Positions 17,197-25,858 of a stretch of 64,000 nucleotides of DNA are shown here, in pieces (the stretch's first letter is position 1; every line of letters starts with the position of its first letter). The DNA comes from Herbiconiux moechotypicola (GTDB taxonomy: Bacteria > Actinomycetota > Actinomycetes > Actinomycetales > Microbacteriaceae), in assembly GCF_024979255.1 (NCBI RefSeq), contig NZ_JANLCN010000009.1:124001-188000 (forward strand), in the 5' to 3' direction. A program made the translations under genes and the position numbers. Below the pieces are notes generated by a model. The model did not search any database, was not told where the DNA came from, and saw nothing but the letters and a program-made list of their open reading frames with translations.

Positions 17197-18153
17197 TCAG
17201 GCGGTGTCGCGGATGCAGAAGGTGCGTCGGTAGGCGGCGGGGGTGGTGTTGAGCGACTTCGCGAAGTGGTGCCGCATGACCGCCGCGGTGCCGAAGCCGC
17301 TCTCCGACGCGACGGTGTCGAGCGGCAGCACGGTCTCCTCGAGCAGCTGCTGGGCGCGCAGCAGCCGCTGACGGTTGAGCCACGCGCCGGGGGTGGTGCC
17401 GAGGTCGGCCTTGAAGCGGCGGGCGAAGGTGCGCGGCGACATGAGCGCCTTGCGGGAGAGCTCGTCGACCGTGAGGTCTTCGCAGAGGTGTTCGAGCATC
17501 CAGTCGGTGACCTCGGCGAAGGAGTCGTCGCGGCTGGCGGGGATGGGCACCGCGATGTACTGCGACTGCCCGCCCGACCGCTGCGGCGGAACCACCATGC
17601 GCCGGGCCACCACGTTCGCGGCGGAGGCCCCCAGCTCGCACCGGATGAGGTGCAGGCAGGCGTCGATGCCGGCGGCCGTGCCGGCGCTCGTGATGACGGT
17701 GCCGTCCTCGACGAAGAGCACGTCGGGGTCGACCGCGACGTCGGGGAACTCGCGGGCGAGCCGGTCGGCGTGCATCCAGTGCGTGGTGGCGCTGCGGCCG
17801 GAGAGCACCCCGCTCTTGGCCAGGGTGAAGGCGCCGCTGCAGATGCTCAGCACCCAGGCGCCCCTGGCCACCGCGTCGCGGATGACCTGGGCGATCCGCG
17901 GGTCGACGTCGGCGTTCACGTCGTGCGCGGGCACGGCGACCAGGTCGGCGTCGGCCGCGGCCGAGAGGTCGTTCGAGATGACCATGTCGTAGCCGAGACT
18001 GGTGCGCACCGGGCCGGGCTCCGCGGTGGCGATGGAGAACTCGAACACCGGGCCGCCGTGCTCGCTGCGGTCGATGCCGAAGGCCTCGCACACCACCCCG
18101 AACTCGAAGGGGGCGACGCCGGGGATGGCCAGCAGCACGATCTTCCGCAACAT
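17197..18153 (-). CDS. GlxA-type transcriptional regulator (DJ-1/PfpI plus AraC HTH)
   Basis: A 318-residue regulator. Residues about 1-180 form a DJ-1/PfpI-like domain beginning LRKIVLLAIPGVAPFEFGVV, with the nucleophile-elbow-like stretch VLSICSGAFTLAKSG. Residues about 215-315 carry two AraC-type helix-turn-helices (LSRKALMSPRTFARRFKADL and SGFGTAAVMRHHFAKSL). Such proteins are often activators sensing small ligands; the ligand here is unknown. ATG 18153 follows TATCCT by six bases, implying a leaderless mRNA. It is divergent from whiB2. Confidence 0.9.
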   Translation of the reverse strand: MLRKIVLLAIPGVAPFEFGVVCEAFGIDRSEHGGPVFEFSIATAEPGPVRTSLGYDMVISNDLSAAADADLVAVPAHDVNADVDPRIAQVIRDAVARGAWVLSICSGAFTLAKSGVLSGRSATTHWMHADRLAREFPDVAVDPDVLFVEDGTVITSAGTAAGIDACLHLIRCELGASAANVVARRMVVPPQRSGGQSQYIAVPIPASRDDSFAEVTDWMLEHLCEDLTVDELSRKALMSPRTFARRFKADLGTTPGAWLNRQRLLRAQQLLEETVLPLDTVASESGFGTAAVMRHHFAKSLNTTPAAYRRTFCIRDTA

Positions 18154-18159
18154 CCTGGC

Positions 18160-18165
18160 AGGATA
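18160..18165 (-). promoter_or_regulatory. -10 element for GlxA-type regulator
   Basis: TATCCT on the minus strand is followed by GCCAGG and then ATG at 18153, a leaderless arrangement. Confidence 0.45.
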
Positions 18166-18218
18166 TCGATGAACTGCTCGGAATGTCCATCGCACGCGCC
18201 ACGCCGAGCGCCGCGCCT

Positions 18219-18243
18219 AACCCTCGACAACGGCTTGAGGGTT
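18219..18243. promoter_or_regulatory. inverted repeat upstream of the whiB2 promoter
   Basis: AACCCTC and GAGGGTT are perfect 7-bp arms with an 11-bp centre, ending 13 bp before the whiB2 -35. Position suggests an operator for an activator or repressor between the two divergent regulator genes. It could be a chance repeat. Confidence 0.35.
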
Positions 18244-18256
18244 TACGATCCGCGAC

Positions 18257-18285
18257 TTGACGTGAGCGAACTACACGGCTGTAAT
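18257..18285 (+). promoter_or_regulatory. whiB2 promoter (-35 TTGACG, 17 bp, -10 TGTAAT)
   Basis: TTGACG at 18257-18262 and TGTAAT at 18280-18285 are separated by exactly 17 bp, a near-consensus housekeeping sigma promoter. Transcription would start near 18292, giving a leader of about 46 nt with GTGGAG before the ATG at 18338. Confidence 0.7.
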
Positions 18286-18337
18286 TAGTGCACGGGGTTC
18301 GGCAGGTCGCAGACCGATTCAGAGTGTGGAGCGTGAT

Positions 18338-18658
18338 ATGGCATTGTCAGACTATCGCTCGGGCGTTCCTGATGACTGGTTCGTCGATCCTGTCAATCTG
18401 GGTGTCCCGGGAGTCCGGCAGAACGCGGGCGATGACAACCCCCTCGCCTGGCAGGCCGACTCGCTGTGCGCGCAGACCGACCCCGAGGCCTTCTTCCCCG
18501 AGAAGGGCGGGTCGACCCGCGATGCCAAGCGCATCTGCACCTCGTGCGAGGTGAAGGCGCAGTGCCTCGACTACGCCCTCGAGAACGACGAGCGCTTCGG
18601 CATCTGGGGCGGCCTCTCCGAACGCGAACGCCGCAAGCTGCGCAAGCGCGCGGTGTGA
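18338..18658 (+). CDS. whiB2: WhiB family iron-sulfur regulator, WhiB2/WhmD type
   Basis: A 106-residue protein with the four [4Fe-4S] ligands at Cys44, Cys67, Cys70 and Cys76 (CAQTDPEAFFPEKGGSTR then ICTSCEVKAQC). The GIWGG turn is at 88-92 and a basic tail at RRKLRKRAV. The block around the first cysteine is diagnostic of the WhiB2/WhmD branch, linked to septation and cell division in mycobacteria and streptomycetes. GGAG six bases before ATG 18338 sets the start. It binds the sigma factor region 4 in characterised relatives; that role here is inference. Confidence 0.93.
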   Translation: MALSDYRSGVPDDWFVDPVNLGVPGVRQNAGDDNPLAWQADSLCAQTDPEAFFPEKGGSTRDAKRICTSCEVKAQCLDYALENDERFGIWGGLSERERRKLRKRAV

Positions 18659-18666
18659 ATCTCTAG

Positions 18667-18689
18667 CGCGCCGCCGCTGCTGCGGCGCG
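18667..18689 (+). terminator. possible whiB2 terminator hairpin
   Basis: CGCGCCGC and GCGGCGCG form an 8-bp perfect stem with a 7-nt loop just after the whiB2 stop. No run of T follows. Confidence 0.4.
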
Positions 18690-18774
18690 GGGTCGACCGG
18701 GGGCGCGGTCCACATGTGGTTCACATAAACCCGGCACGCCGATGAGGCCCCCGCCGGATGCGCGGGGCCGCGCT

Positions 18775-18780
18775 TAGAGT
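18775..18780 (+). promoter_or_regulatory. -10 element for leaderless GT2 fusion gene
   Basis: TAGAGT precedes ATG 18788 by seven bases, with no Shine-Dalgarno sequence. Confidence 0.45.
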
Positions 18781-18787
18781 CGACCCG

Positions 18788-21700
18788 ATGCACGCTCGAG
18801 TCACCGCCGTCCTCGTCTCCTCGAACGGAGCCGGGCACCTTCCGCGAACACTGGAGGCCATCGCGGCCCAGACGCGGAGGCCCGACGCGCTCGTGGTCGT
18901 GGACTGCGCGTCGACCGACGAGACCGCCGCACTGCTCGCGGCCGCGCATCCCACCCGCTTCATCTCGGCCTCGAGCCGGCTCTCGTTCGGCACCGGCGTC
19001 GCCCACGCGCTCGGCGTCGCGCCGCCGCCCGAGTCGGAGAACGACTGGATCTGGCTGCTCGCCCACGACACCGCCCCTGAGCCCGGCGCACTCGCCGCCC
19101 TGCTCGCCGCCGTCGAGGTGAACCCCTCGGTCGCGGCCGCCGGCCCGAAGCAGATGGAGTGGGGCGACGGCGACTACATCGCCGAGTTCGGCGAGACCGT
19201 GACCTCGCTGGGTTCGAGCGTGGCGCTCGTGGAGACCGAGCTCGACCAGGCGCAGCACGACCGCCTGAGCGACGTGCTCGGGATGGGCGCGGCCGGCCTC
19301 CTGGTGCGGCACACCGTCTGGAACGAGGTGGGCGGCTTCGACCCCGCTCTGCCGACGGCCGACAACGGGCTCGACTTCTCGGTGCGGGTGCGACTGGCCG
19401 GGCACCGCGTGATCGCCGTGCCCGCGGCTCGCGTGGCGACCGACGGCGACGGCTACTCCGGGCCCAGCCGATCGGTGAAGGGATCCGCGCGCCGGCGCCG
19501 CCAGACGGCCAGGCGGGCGGCGCAGCTGCATCGCCGGCTGGTCTACGCACCCGCGTTCGCGGTGGTGTTCCACTGGCTCTCACTGGTGCCCCTCGCGGTG
19601 CTGCGGTCGATCGTGCAGCTCGTGCGCAAGCAGCCCGGCGCCATCGGGGGCGAGTTCGCGGCGGCGTTCCGCGCGGCGTTCGGCTCGCACATCGGTGAGG
19701 CCAGACGCCGGCTGAAGTCCGCCAGGAAGGTGGGCTGGAAGGCCATCGCACCGCTCAGGATGCCCGGCGAAGAGGTACGCCGACGGCGATCACTGCAGCG
19801 GGAGATCGCCCTCACCTATCTCCGCGGCGACCGTGACCGCATCCAGTTCATCGCCAGCGGCGGCGCCGTCACCGTGCTCGTGATCGCGCTCATCGGCTTC
19901 GTGGTGTTCCTCCCGGCGTTCGGAGCCTCCGCCCTGATCGGCGGCGGCGCGCTCCCGCTCGACGGCTCCGTCGGCGAGCTCTGGCAGCAGATCGGCACGG
20001 GATTCCGCGACCTCGGCCTCGGGTTCACCGGTGCCGCGGATCCGTTCGCCACTCTCCTGGCGGTGCTCGGCTCGATCACGTTCTGGGCACCGTCGTTCGC
20101 CCTCGTCTGCCTCTACCTCGTCGCGCTCCCGCTCGCGGCGCTCGCGGCCTGGTTCCTCGCCGCACGGCTCACCCAGCGTCCCCTGGTGCGCACCACGGCC
20201 GCCGTGCTCTGGGTGCTCGCACCCCCGTTCCTCGGAGCCCTCGACGCGGGCATGATCGGGCCGCTCCTCGCACACCTGCTGCTGCCCTGGCTCGTGCTCG
20301 CGGTGCTGGCGGCGCCGCGGTCGTGGTCGGCCTCCGCGATGGCGTCGATCCTGTTCGCGGCGGTTCTGGCCGCGGCCCCGTCGCTCTGGCCGGCGCTGGC
20401 GGTGCTCTGGCTGATCGCCACCGTCGCCGCGCGCCGAGACGTGATGCGCCTCATCGGGGTGCCGATCCCCGCCCTGGTGCTGTTCGCGCCGCTGGCCGTC
20501 GACCAGTTCCTGCGCGGCACCCCGCTCGCGCTGCTCGCTGATCCGGGTGTGCCGGTGTGGCGCCCCTCCGTCCCGGTGCTCGACCTCCTGCTCGGCCTGC
20601 CGCAGACCGGTCTCGGCGGGTGGGAGTCGCTCGCCGCGGGGTTCGGCATCGATGCGCAGACCGCGCTGATCGTGGTGGGCCTGCTCGCCCTGCCGCTCGG
20701 CATCCTCGCGGTCGCGGCGCTGGTGCTGCCCGGCTCCTACCGCGCGGTGCTCTCCGTCGTGGTGGCCCTGCTCGGGTTCGCGACCGCGGTGGGTGCCACC
20801 CAGCTCGCTCTCGCGACCTCGGGCGACGAGGCCGTGTCGATCTGGCCGGGATCGGGGCTCAGCCTCTACTGGCTGGGGCTCGTGGGCGCGGCCTGCGTGG
20901 CCCTCGAAGCGCTGCCGCGGCTGGCCACGGTGCCCGCCGTGATCGCCCTCACGGCGGTGGGCGTGATCGTGCTGCCCTCGGGGCTCGGTGTGCTCCTCGG
21001 AACGGCCGAGGTCGTGCCCGGTACCGGGCGTCAGCTGCCGGCCTACGTGTCGGCCGAGGCCCAGGCCACGCCGAGGGTCGGTACCCTCGTGCTCGATCCG
21101 CAGCCCGGAGGGGGTCTTGCCGCGTCGGTGGTGCACGGCACCGGTCCCACGCTGAGCCAGCAGTCCACCCTCGCCTCGACCGCGGCGCTCGCGGGGGAGC
21201 AGGGCGAGCAACTCGCCTCGATCGTGGGCAACGTGGCGTCGGTGAGCGGGGCCGAGGTCGCGGGCGAGCTCACCTCCCTCGGAGTGGAGTTCGTGCTGCT
21301 CTCGCCGGCGACGGAGGGCGACGACGCCGACGACGTGGCCGCGCGCTCGGCCGCCGCGCTGAACGCGAACGCCCAGTCCACCTTCATCGGCGACACGGCC
21401 TTCGGCCGGTTGTGGCAGGTCGCGGGCGACACAGACCCCGTCGCGGCGCTGCCGGAGCCGTCGCCGACCCCCACCGGCACGCCGTACGGCATCCTCGTGC
21501 TGGCCGTGCAGGCCTTCGTCTTCCTCGTCGCCGTGCTGCTCGCACTCCCGGCCGGCCGCCTCCAGGCTCAGGGCTCGCGGGCGGTGAGCGCCACCGCGCA
21601 CGCGGCGGCCGCCGACTCGCCCGAGGAGCAGCTCGCCGAGGAGAAGACCGCCGACCACGACGACGAGGTGCCGGTGGGCGACGAGCCCGAGGTGCTCGAC

Positions 21701-22096
21701 TCCGACCCGGCCGCGCCCGGCGCCCCGACAGGGGTCTTCACGGCGTCGCGCTCCCCGCTCGCGGGCCTCGCGGCCGACACACCGCTGACGGTCGTGTCGC
21801 CCATCTCCGCTCCGGCGGTCCAGGGCGACTCACCGGTCCAGCAGGATGACGTCGCCCCGGCGATCGATTCCCCGCCGGATGACTACCACCCCGACGACGA
21901 CACCGTGCTGAGCGTGCGATCCGCCCAGGCGGCGACGACGGAGGAGGCCGAGGTCGAGACCGCGGCTGAATCACAGCCGGAGCCGGAGCCGGAGCCGGCG
22001 GCCGAGCCCGATGCCGACACCGCTCCGACATCGACCGTGACCCCGTCCGACGTGGCCGCATCCGCCCCCGAGGAGGGAGACCACGATGGCCGCTAG
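18788..22096 (+). CDS. GT2 glycosyltransferase fused to a large membrane domain with acidic tail
   Basis: A 1,102-residue protein. Residues about 1-240 are a GT2 domain (VTAVLVSSNGAGHLPRTLEA, VVVDCASTDET). A basic linker rich in Arg follows, then from about residue 360 to 930 there are roughly a dozen hydrophobic segments and an outer domain. A last membrane helix (about 905-925) leads to an acidic Glu/Asp/Pro-rich tail of about 160 residues. Actinobacteria keep this gene beside whiB2, DUF5719 and DUF3499 genes. It probably glycosylates an envelope acceptor; neither donor nor product is known. It overlaps the next gene by 11 bp. Confidence 0.8.
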   Translation: MHARVTAVLVSSNGAGHLPRTLEAIAAQTRRPDALVVVDCASTDETAALLAAAHPTRFISASSRLSFGTGVAHALGVAPPPESENDWIWLLAHDTAPEPGALAALLAAVEVNPSVAAAGPKQMEWGDGDYIAEFGETVTSLGSSVALVETELDQAQHDRLSDVLGMGAAGLLVRHTVWNEVGGFDPALPTADNGLDFSVRVRLAGHRVIAVPAARVATDGDGYSGPSRSVKGSARRRRQTARRAAQLHRRLVYAPAFAVVFHWLSLVPLAVLRSIVQLVRKQPGAIGGEFAAAFRAAFGSHIGEARRRLKSARKVGWKAIAPLRMPGEEVRRRRSLQREIALTYLRGDRDRIQFIASGGAVTVLVIALIGFVVFLPAFGASALIGGGALPLDGSVGELWQQIGTGFRDLGLGFTGAADPFATLLAVLGSITFWAPSFALVCLYLVALPLAALAAWFLAARLTQRPLVRTTAAVLWVLAPPFLGALDAGMIGPLLAHLLLPWLVLAVLAAPRSWSASAMASILFAAVLAAAPSLWPALAVLWLIATVAARRDVMRLIGVPIPALVLFAPLAVDQFLRGTPLALLADPGVPVWRPSVPVLDLLLGLPQTGLGGWESLAAGFGIDAQTALIVVGLLALPLGILAVAALVLPGSYRAVLSVVVALLGFATAVGATQLALATSGDEAVSIWPGSGLSLYWLGLVGAACVALEALPRLATVPAVIALTAVGVIVLPSGLGVLLGTAEVVPGTGRQLPAYVSAEAQATPRVGTLVLDPQPGGGLAASVVHGTGPTLSQQSTLASTAALAGEQGEQLASIVGNVASVSGAEVAGELTSLGVEFVLLSPATEGDDADDVAARSAAALNANAQSTFIGDTAFGRLWQVAGDTDPVAALPEPSPTPTGTPYGILVLAVQAFVFLVAVLLALPAGRLQAQGSRAVSATAHAAAADSPEEQLAEEKTADHDDEVPVGDEPEVLDSDPAAPGAPTGVFTASRSPLAGLAADTPLTVVSPISAPAVQGDSPVQQDDVAPAIDSPPDDYHPDDDTVLSVRSAQAATTEEAEVETAAESQPEPEPEPAAEPDADTAPTSTVTPSDVAASAPEEGDHDGR

Positions 22097-23519
22097 CCCT
22101 CTCCGCACCGCGACGCGCGTGGTGGTGGGCGTCGTCACCGCGGCCGCCGCCGCGGGCGTCGTGAGCGCCGCCGTGCTGCTCCCGCTCCCGGGCGTCACCG
22201 CCACGCCCTCGTCGTTCACGGTCGACCCCGCCGCCGCCGAGGAGGTGCGCGCGTGCCCCGGCCCGCTGGTGCGTCTCTCCGACGACAGCGGGCAGGATGC
22301 GACGGCCATCTCGAGCGTCGGATCGGCCGACCAGGTCGCGACCTCCGGCGACAGCGGTCTCGAGCTCGAGCTGAGCACCCTCGCGTCGCCCGACGACAGT
22401 GCGGGCGCCGCGGCCGCATCCGCTCCCGCCCGCGTGGCACTCCCGGCCGACGCGGTCTCCTCGGGCGCCGTCTTCGCGGCGGCGCAGTCGCAGTCGGTCT
22501 CCTCGGGCGACCTCGTCGGCTTCGCCGCGACCGCCTGCGGCGAAGCGAGCGACGACAGCTGGCTGGTCGCCGGCTCCACCACCGTCGGCCGCACCAGCTT
22601 CGTCTCGCTCACCAACCCGGCCGACGTGGCCGCGGTGGTCGACGTCACCGTGTTCGGCGACACCGGTGCCGTGGAGGCTCCCGGCGGGCGCAACATCGAC
22701 GTGCCGGCGCGGTCCACGCGCATCCTGTCGCTGGCCGGCCTCGCCCCCGACCTGGCCGCACCGGTGGTGCACGTCGAGGCGAGCGTGGGCGCGGTGGTGG
22801 CCGCCGTGCAGCAGAGCGTGGTGCGCGGCCTCGAGCCCGGGGGCGTCGAGCTCGTCGGGGCCACCGCTCCCCCCGCCACCACCCAGACCGTGGCCGGCGT
22901 GGAGATCTCGGGCAGCTCGGCGATCGCTCCGCTGCTGGCCGACTCCGGCAACGAAGACCTCCAGCCGGTGCTCCGGATGTTCGTGCCCGGAGACGATCCC
23001 GCCTCCGTGACGGTGACGGTGGCGGAGGAGCGCACGGGTGGTGCGAGCACCGAGTACCGAGTGGGGCTCACCCCCGGCATCGTGACCGAGTTCCCGCTCG
23101 AAGATCTGCCCGACGGCACCTACGCGGTGACCGCCGACTCCGACCAGCCGATCGTGATGGCGGCCCGCACCTCGACGGTCGCCGACGGTGCGAGCGACTT
23201 CGCCTGGTACCCGGCGCTGCAGACGCTCGACGAGACCTTCGCCGTCGCCACGGCCCCCGGCCCCACCGCGCGGCTGCACGTGGTGAACGGCACCGGGGCC
23301 GACGTGGTGCTCACCGTCACCGCAGACGACGGCGAGACCCAGGAGGTCACCTTCGTGCCCGGCACCCGGTCGATCACGCTCCAGAGCTCGACGGGCTACA
23401 CCGTCACGAGCTCGGAGCCGGTCGCCGCGATGGTCGGTTACCTCGGGGGAGGCCGCTCCTCGGCCTTCGCGCTCACGCCGCCCGCGCCGCCGTCGGCACC
23501 GCTCGTCGTCTACCCCTGA
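22086..23519 (+). CDS. DUF5719 family protein, secreted or membrane-anchored
   Basis: A 477-residue protein with one N-terminal hydrophobic segment (about residues 11-33) and the rest probably outside the cell, made of repeated beta-rich, Ser/Thr/Val-rich stretches such as TSFVSLTNPADVAAVVDVTV. Such segments resemble immunoglobulin-like folds. It starts 11 bp inside the GT2 fusion gene, after GAGGAGGGAG, so the two are coupled. DUF5719 has no known function; a partner or acceptor role for the upstream transferase is inferred from the conserved pairing. Confidence 0.75.
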   Translation: MAASPLRTATRVVVGVVTAAAAAGVVSAAVLLPLPGVTATPSSFTVDPAAAEEVRACPGPLVRLSDDSGQDATAISSVGSADQVATSGDSGLELELSTLASPDDSAGAAAASAPARVALPADAVSSGAVFAAAQSQSVSSGDLVGFAATACGEASDDSWLVAGSTTVGRTSFVSLTNPADVAAVVDVTVFGDTGAVEAPGGRNIDVPARSTRILSLAGLAPDLAAPVVHVEASVGAVVAAVQQSVVRGLEPGGVELVGATAPPATTQTVAGVEISGSSAIAPLLADSGNEDLQPVLRMFVPGDDPASVTVTVAEERTGGASTEYRVGLTPGIVTEFPLEDLPDGTYAVTADSDQPIVMAARTSTVADGASDFAWYPALQTLDETFAVATAPGPTARLHVVNGTGADVVLTVTADDGETQEVTFVPGTRSITLQSSTGYTVTSSEPVAAMVGYLGGGRSSAFALTPPAPPSAPLVVYP

Positions 23520-23541
23520 GAAGACGCGCGCCTGACAGGAT

Positions 23542-23564
23542 GCGCGGCCCACGGGCGGCCGCGC
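23542..23564. terminator. possible bidirectional terminator hairpin
   Basis: GCGCGGCC and GGCCGCGC form an 8-bp stem with a 7-nt loop between the convergent DUF5719 and metallopeptidase-like genes. No T-tract is present. Confidence 0.35.
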
Positions 23565-23567
23565 GGC

Positions 23568-24008
23568 TCAGAGGTGGCGGAACCGGTCGGGCGCGATATC
23601 CCACGGGTCTTTGCCGAGCAGCTCGGCCACGGCCCGGAACACGCACGACTCGATCGCGAGCCGCCGATGCACCTCGTCGTCGCGGTGCAGGTGCGCCATC
23701 CGCTCGATGGGGAGCCTGAACAGGATGACGCGGCTCTTCGTGACCGCCCACCGGTCGACGTGATCGGGTGAGCCGAACGGTCCGAAGGGCATGGCCGCCA
23801 CCTCGAACGACACCTGGGCCAGCTCGTTGGGCCAGATGCTCCTGAGGTACTCGGCGGTGGAGGCCACCGTCATGTCGAAGAGGTCGGTGCGCGTGCGCAG
23901 GAACGGCAGGTCGGGCCCGGCCACCGAGGAGCGCAGCTCCCGCCCGTGACGGCTCCGGGTGCGGGCGCGCACGGTCGCCGCGCGGGCGGAGCGGCGGGGA
24001 CGGGCCAT
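23568..24008 (-). CDS. zincin-like metallopeptidase family protein without HExxH
   Basis: A 146-residue protein. The RSRHGRELRSSVAGPDLPF opening and the ILFRLPIERMAH motif place it with the small zincin-like family found beside DUF3499 and whiB2 in actinobacteria (Rv3259-like). The usual HExxH zinc site is absent: the aligned helix reads RRLAIESCVFRAVAELLG. It is therefore probably not a peptidase, or uses another site. It is divergent from DUF3499. Function is unknown. Confidence 0.72.
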   Translation of the reverse strand: MARPRRSARAATVRARTRSRHGRELRSSVAGPDLPFLRTRTDLFDMTVASTAEYLRSIWPNELAQVSFEVAAMPFGPFGSPDHVDRWAVTKSRVILFRLPIERMAHLHRDDEVHRRLAIESCVFRAVAELLGKDPWDIAPDRFRHL

Positions 24009-24061
24009 GGGTCCAGTCTGTCACGGCCGTGTCGCAGGCCGGTGCACCGCATCCGCTCGCC

Positions 24062-24067
24062 TAGGCT
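24062..24067 (+). promoter_or_regulatory. -10 element for leaderless DUF3499-sahH operon
   Basis: TAGGCT is followed by GAGGGCG and then ATG 24075. The GAGGG is too close to act as a normal Shine-Dalgarno sequence, so leaderless initiation is likely. Confidence 0.5.
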
Positions 24068-24074
24068 GAGGGCG

Positions 24075-24308
24075 ATGACGAACCGGGAATGCTCACGGCC
24101 CTCCTGCCGGGGTGAGGCGACGACCACGCTCACCTACGACTACTCCGACTCGCTCGTCGTCATCGGCCCGCTCAGCCCCGTGGCCGACCCGCACGGCTAC
24201 GACCTGTGCGCCGTGCACCTCGAGCGCTTCTCGGCGCCGCAGGGCTGGCAGGTGATGCGGCACGCTCATGTCCCGCTCACGGCCGGACCTGCGACAATCG
24301 GAGGATGA
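24075..24308 (+). CDS. DUF3499 family small zinc-ribbon-like protein
   Basis: A 77-residue protein with CSRPSC near the N-terminus (Cys6, Cys11) and [10 protein letters not shown] (Cys45, His48), a likely metal-binding set. [18 protein letters not shown] is the conserved centre of DUF3499. It is conserved in actinobacteria near whiB2, but its function is not known. It overlaps the sahH start by 4 nt (ATGA), so it is in the same operon here. Confidence 0.82.
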   Translation: MTNRECSRPSCRGEATTTLTYDYSDSLVVIGPLSPVADPHGYDLCAVHLERFSAPQGWQVMRHAHVPLTAGPATIGG

Positions 24309-25819
24309 CCTCCGCACCCTCCACCCCCGCATCCGTCGCGTCTCACGCCGTCTCGCACCGCGTCGCCGACCTCACTCTCGCCCCCGCGGGTCGCCACCAG
24401 ATCCGGCTGGCCGAGAACGAGATGCCGGGCCTCATGGCGCTGCGTGCGGAGTTCGGCCCCTCGCAGCCCCTCGCCGGTGCGCGCATCATGGGGTCGCTGC
24501 ACATGACGGTGCAGACGGCGGTGCTCATCGAGACCCTGGTGGCGCTCGGCGCCCAGGTGCGCTGGGTGAGCTGCAACATCTTCTCCACGCAGGACGAGGC
24601 GGCGGCGGCCGTGGTGGTCGGGCCGTCGGGCACCGTCGACGAGCCCGCGGGGGTGCCGGTGTTCGCCTGGAAGGGCGAGACCCTCACCGAGTACTGGTGG
24701 TGCACCGACCGGGCGTTCGACTGGTCGGAGGAGGCTCTGGCCGAGCGCGAGAGCGGCGGTGACGCTGACTGGATCGGCCCGAACATGATCCTCGACGACG
24801 GCGGAGACGCCACCCTCCTCGTGCACAAGGGGCGGGAGTTCGAGCTCGCGGGCCGCGTGCCCGACACGACACCCGGCGACAGCGAGGAGTACGCCGTCAT
24901 CCTCGACCTGCTGCGCGACTCGGTGCTCGACCAGCCCGACCGCTTCACCCGCATCGCCGCCGAGATCCGGGGAGTCTCCGAAGAGACGACCACGGGCGTG
25001 CACCGGCTCTACGAGCTCGCGGCCGCGGGCGAGCTGCTGTTCCCGGCCATCAACGTGAACGACTCCGTCACGAAGTCGAAGTTCGACAACAAGTACGGCA
25101 TCCGGCACTCCCTGCCCGACGGCCTCAACCGGGCCACGGATGTGCTGATGGGCGGCAAGGTCGCCTTCGTCGTCGGCTACGGCGACGTGGGCAAGGGCGC
25201 GGCCGAGGCGCTGCGCGGTCAGGGCGCGCGGGTGATCGTGTCGGAGATCGACCCGATCTGCGCCCTGCAGGCCGCGATGGACGGCTTCCAGGTGTCGCGC
25301 CTGGAGAGCGTGGTGGGCGAGGTCGACATCTTCGTCACGGGCACCGGCAACGTGAACGTCATCGGCGTCGACGACATCCTGAACATGAAGCACCTCGCGA
25401 TCGTGTCGAACGTGGGCCACTTCGACAACGAGATCGACATGGCGGGCCTGGCACGCCTGGAGGGTGCGGAGAAGGTCGAGATCAAGCCCCAGGTGCACGA
25501 GTGGCGTCTCCCCAACGGCCGCAGCGTTCTGGTGCTGTCGGAGGGCCGGCTGATGAACCTCGGCAACGCCACGGGCCACCCGAGCTTCGTCATGAGCAAC
25601 TCCTTCACCAACCAGGTGCTCGCCCAGATCGAGCTGTTCGTCACGCCCGAGAAGTACCCGGTGGGCGTCTACGTGCTGCCGAAGCACCTCGACGAGAAGG
25701 TGGCCCGTCTGCACCTCGACGCTCTCGGGGTCGAGCTCACCACGCTCCGGCCCGAGCAGGCCGCCTACATCGGCGTGCCTGTCGAGGGGCCGTACAAGGT
25801 CGACCACTACCGCTACTGA
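24305..25819 (+). CDS. sahH: adenosylhomocysteinase
   Basis: Reversibly splits S-adenosylhomocysteine to adenosine and homocysteine, removing the inhibitor of methyltransferases. The 504-residue protein shows [30 protein letters not shown], the substrate-binding KSKFDNKYG, the NAD motif [20 protein letters not shown], and the C-terminal KVDHYRY whose Lys and Tyr reach the neighbouring NAD site. The length includes the insertion typical of actinobacterial enzymes. The ATG overlaps the DUF3499 stop. No riboswitch is seen upstream. Confidence 0.97.
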   Translation: MTSAPSTPASVASHAVSHRVADLTLAPAGRHQIRLAENEMPGLMALRAEFGPSQPLAGARIMGSLHMTVQTAVLIETLVALGAQVRWVSCNIFSTQDEAAAAVVVGPSGTVDEPAGVPVFAWKGETLTEYWWCTDRAFDWSEEALAERESGGDADWIGPNMILDDGGDATLLVHKGREFELAGRVPDTTPGDSEEYAVILDLLRDSVLDQPDRFTRIAAEIRGVSEETTTGVHRLYELAAAGELLFPAINVNDSVTKSKFDNKYGIRHSLPDGLNRATDVLMGGKVAFVVGYGDVGKGAAEALRGQGARVIVSEIDPICALQAAMDGFQVSRLESVVGEVDIFVTGTGNVNVIGVDDILNMKHLAIVSNVGHFDNEIDMAGLARLEGAEKVEIKPQVHEWRLPNGRSVLVLSEGRLMNLGNATGHPSFVMSNSFTNQVLAQIELFVTPEKYPVGVYVLPKHLDEKVARLHLDALGVELTTLRPEQAAYIGVPVEGPYKVDHYRY

Positions 25820-25858
25820 GAGCGGTCGGGCGCCGTCGGGCCGCTCCCCGGCCGCCGC

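Noticed and set aside
19790-21658. Long open frame on the minus strand, antisense to the GT2 fusion gene
   Set aside because: It is rich in Arg, Gly, His and Glu, has no recognisable domain, and lies exactly opposite a well-supported gene. High GC gives such frames everywhere.
24009-24074. SAH riboswitch upstream of sahH
   Set aside because: sahH is preceded by an overlapping DUF3499 gene and the 66-bp gap before it is too short for that element.
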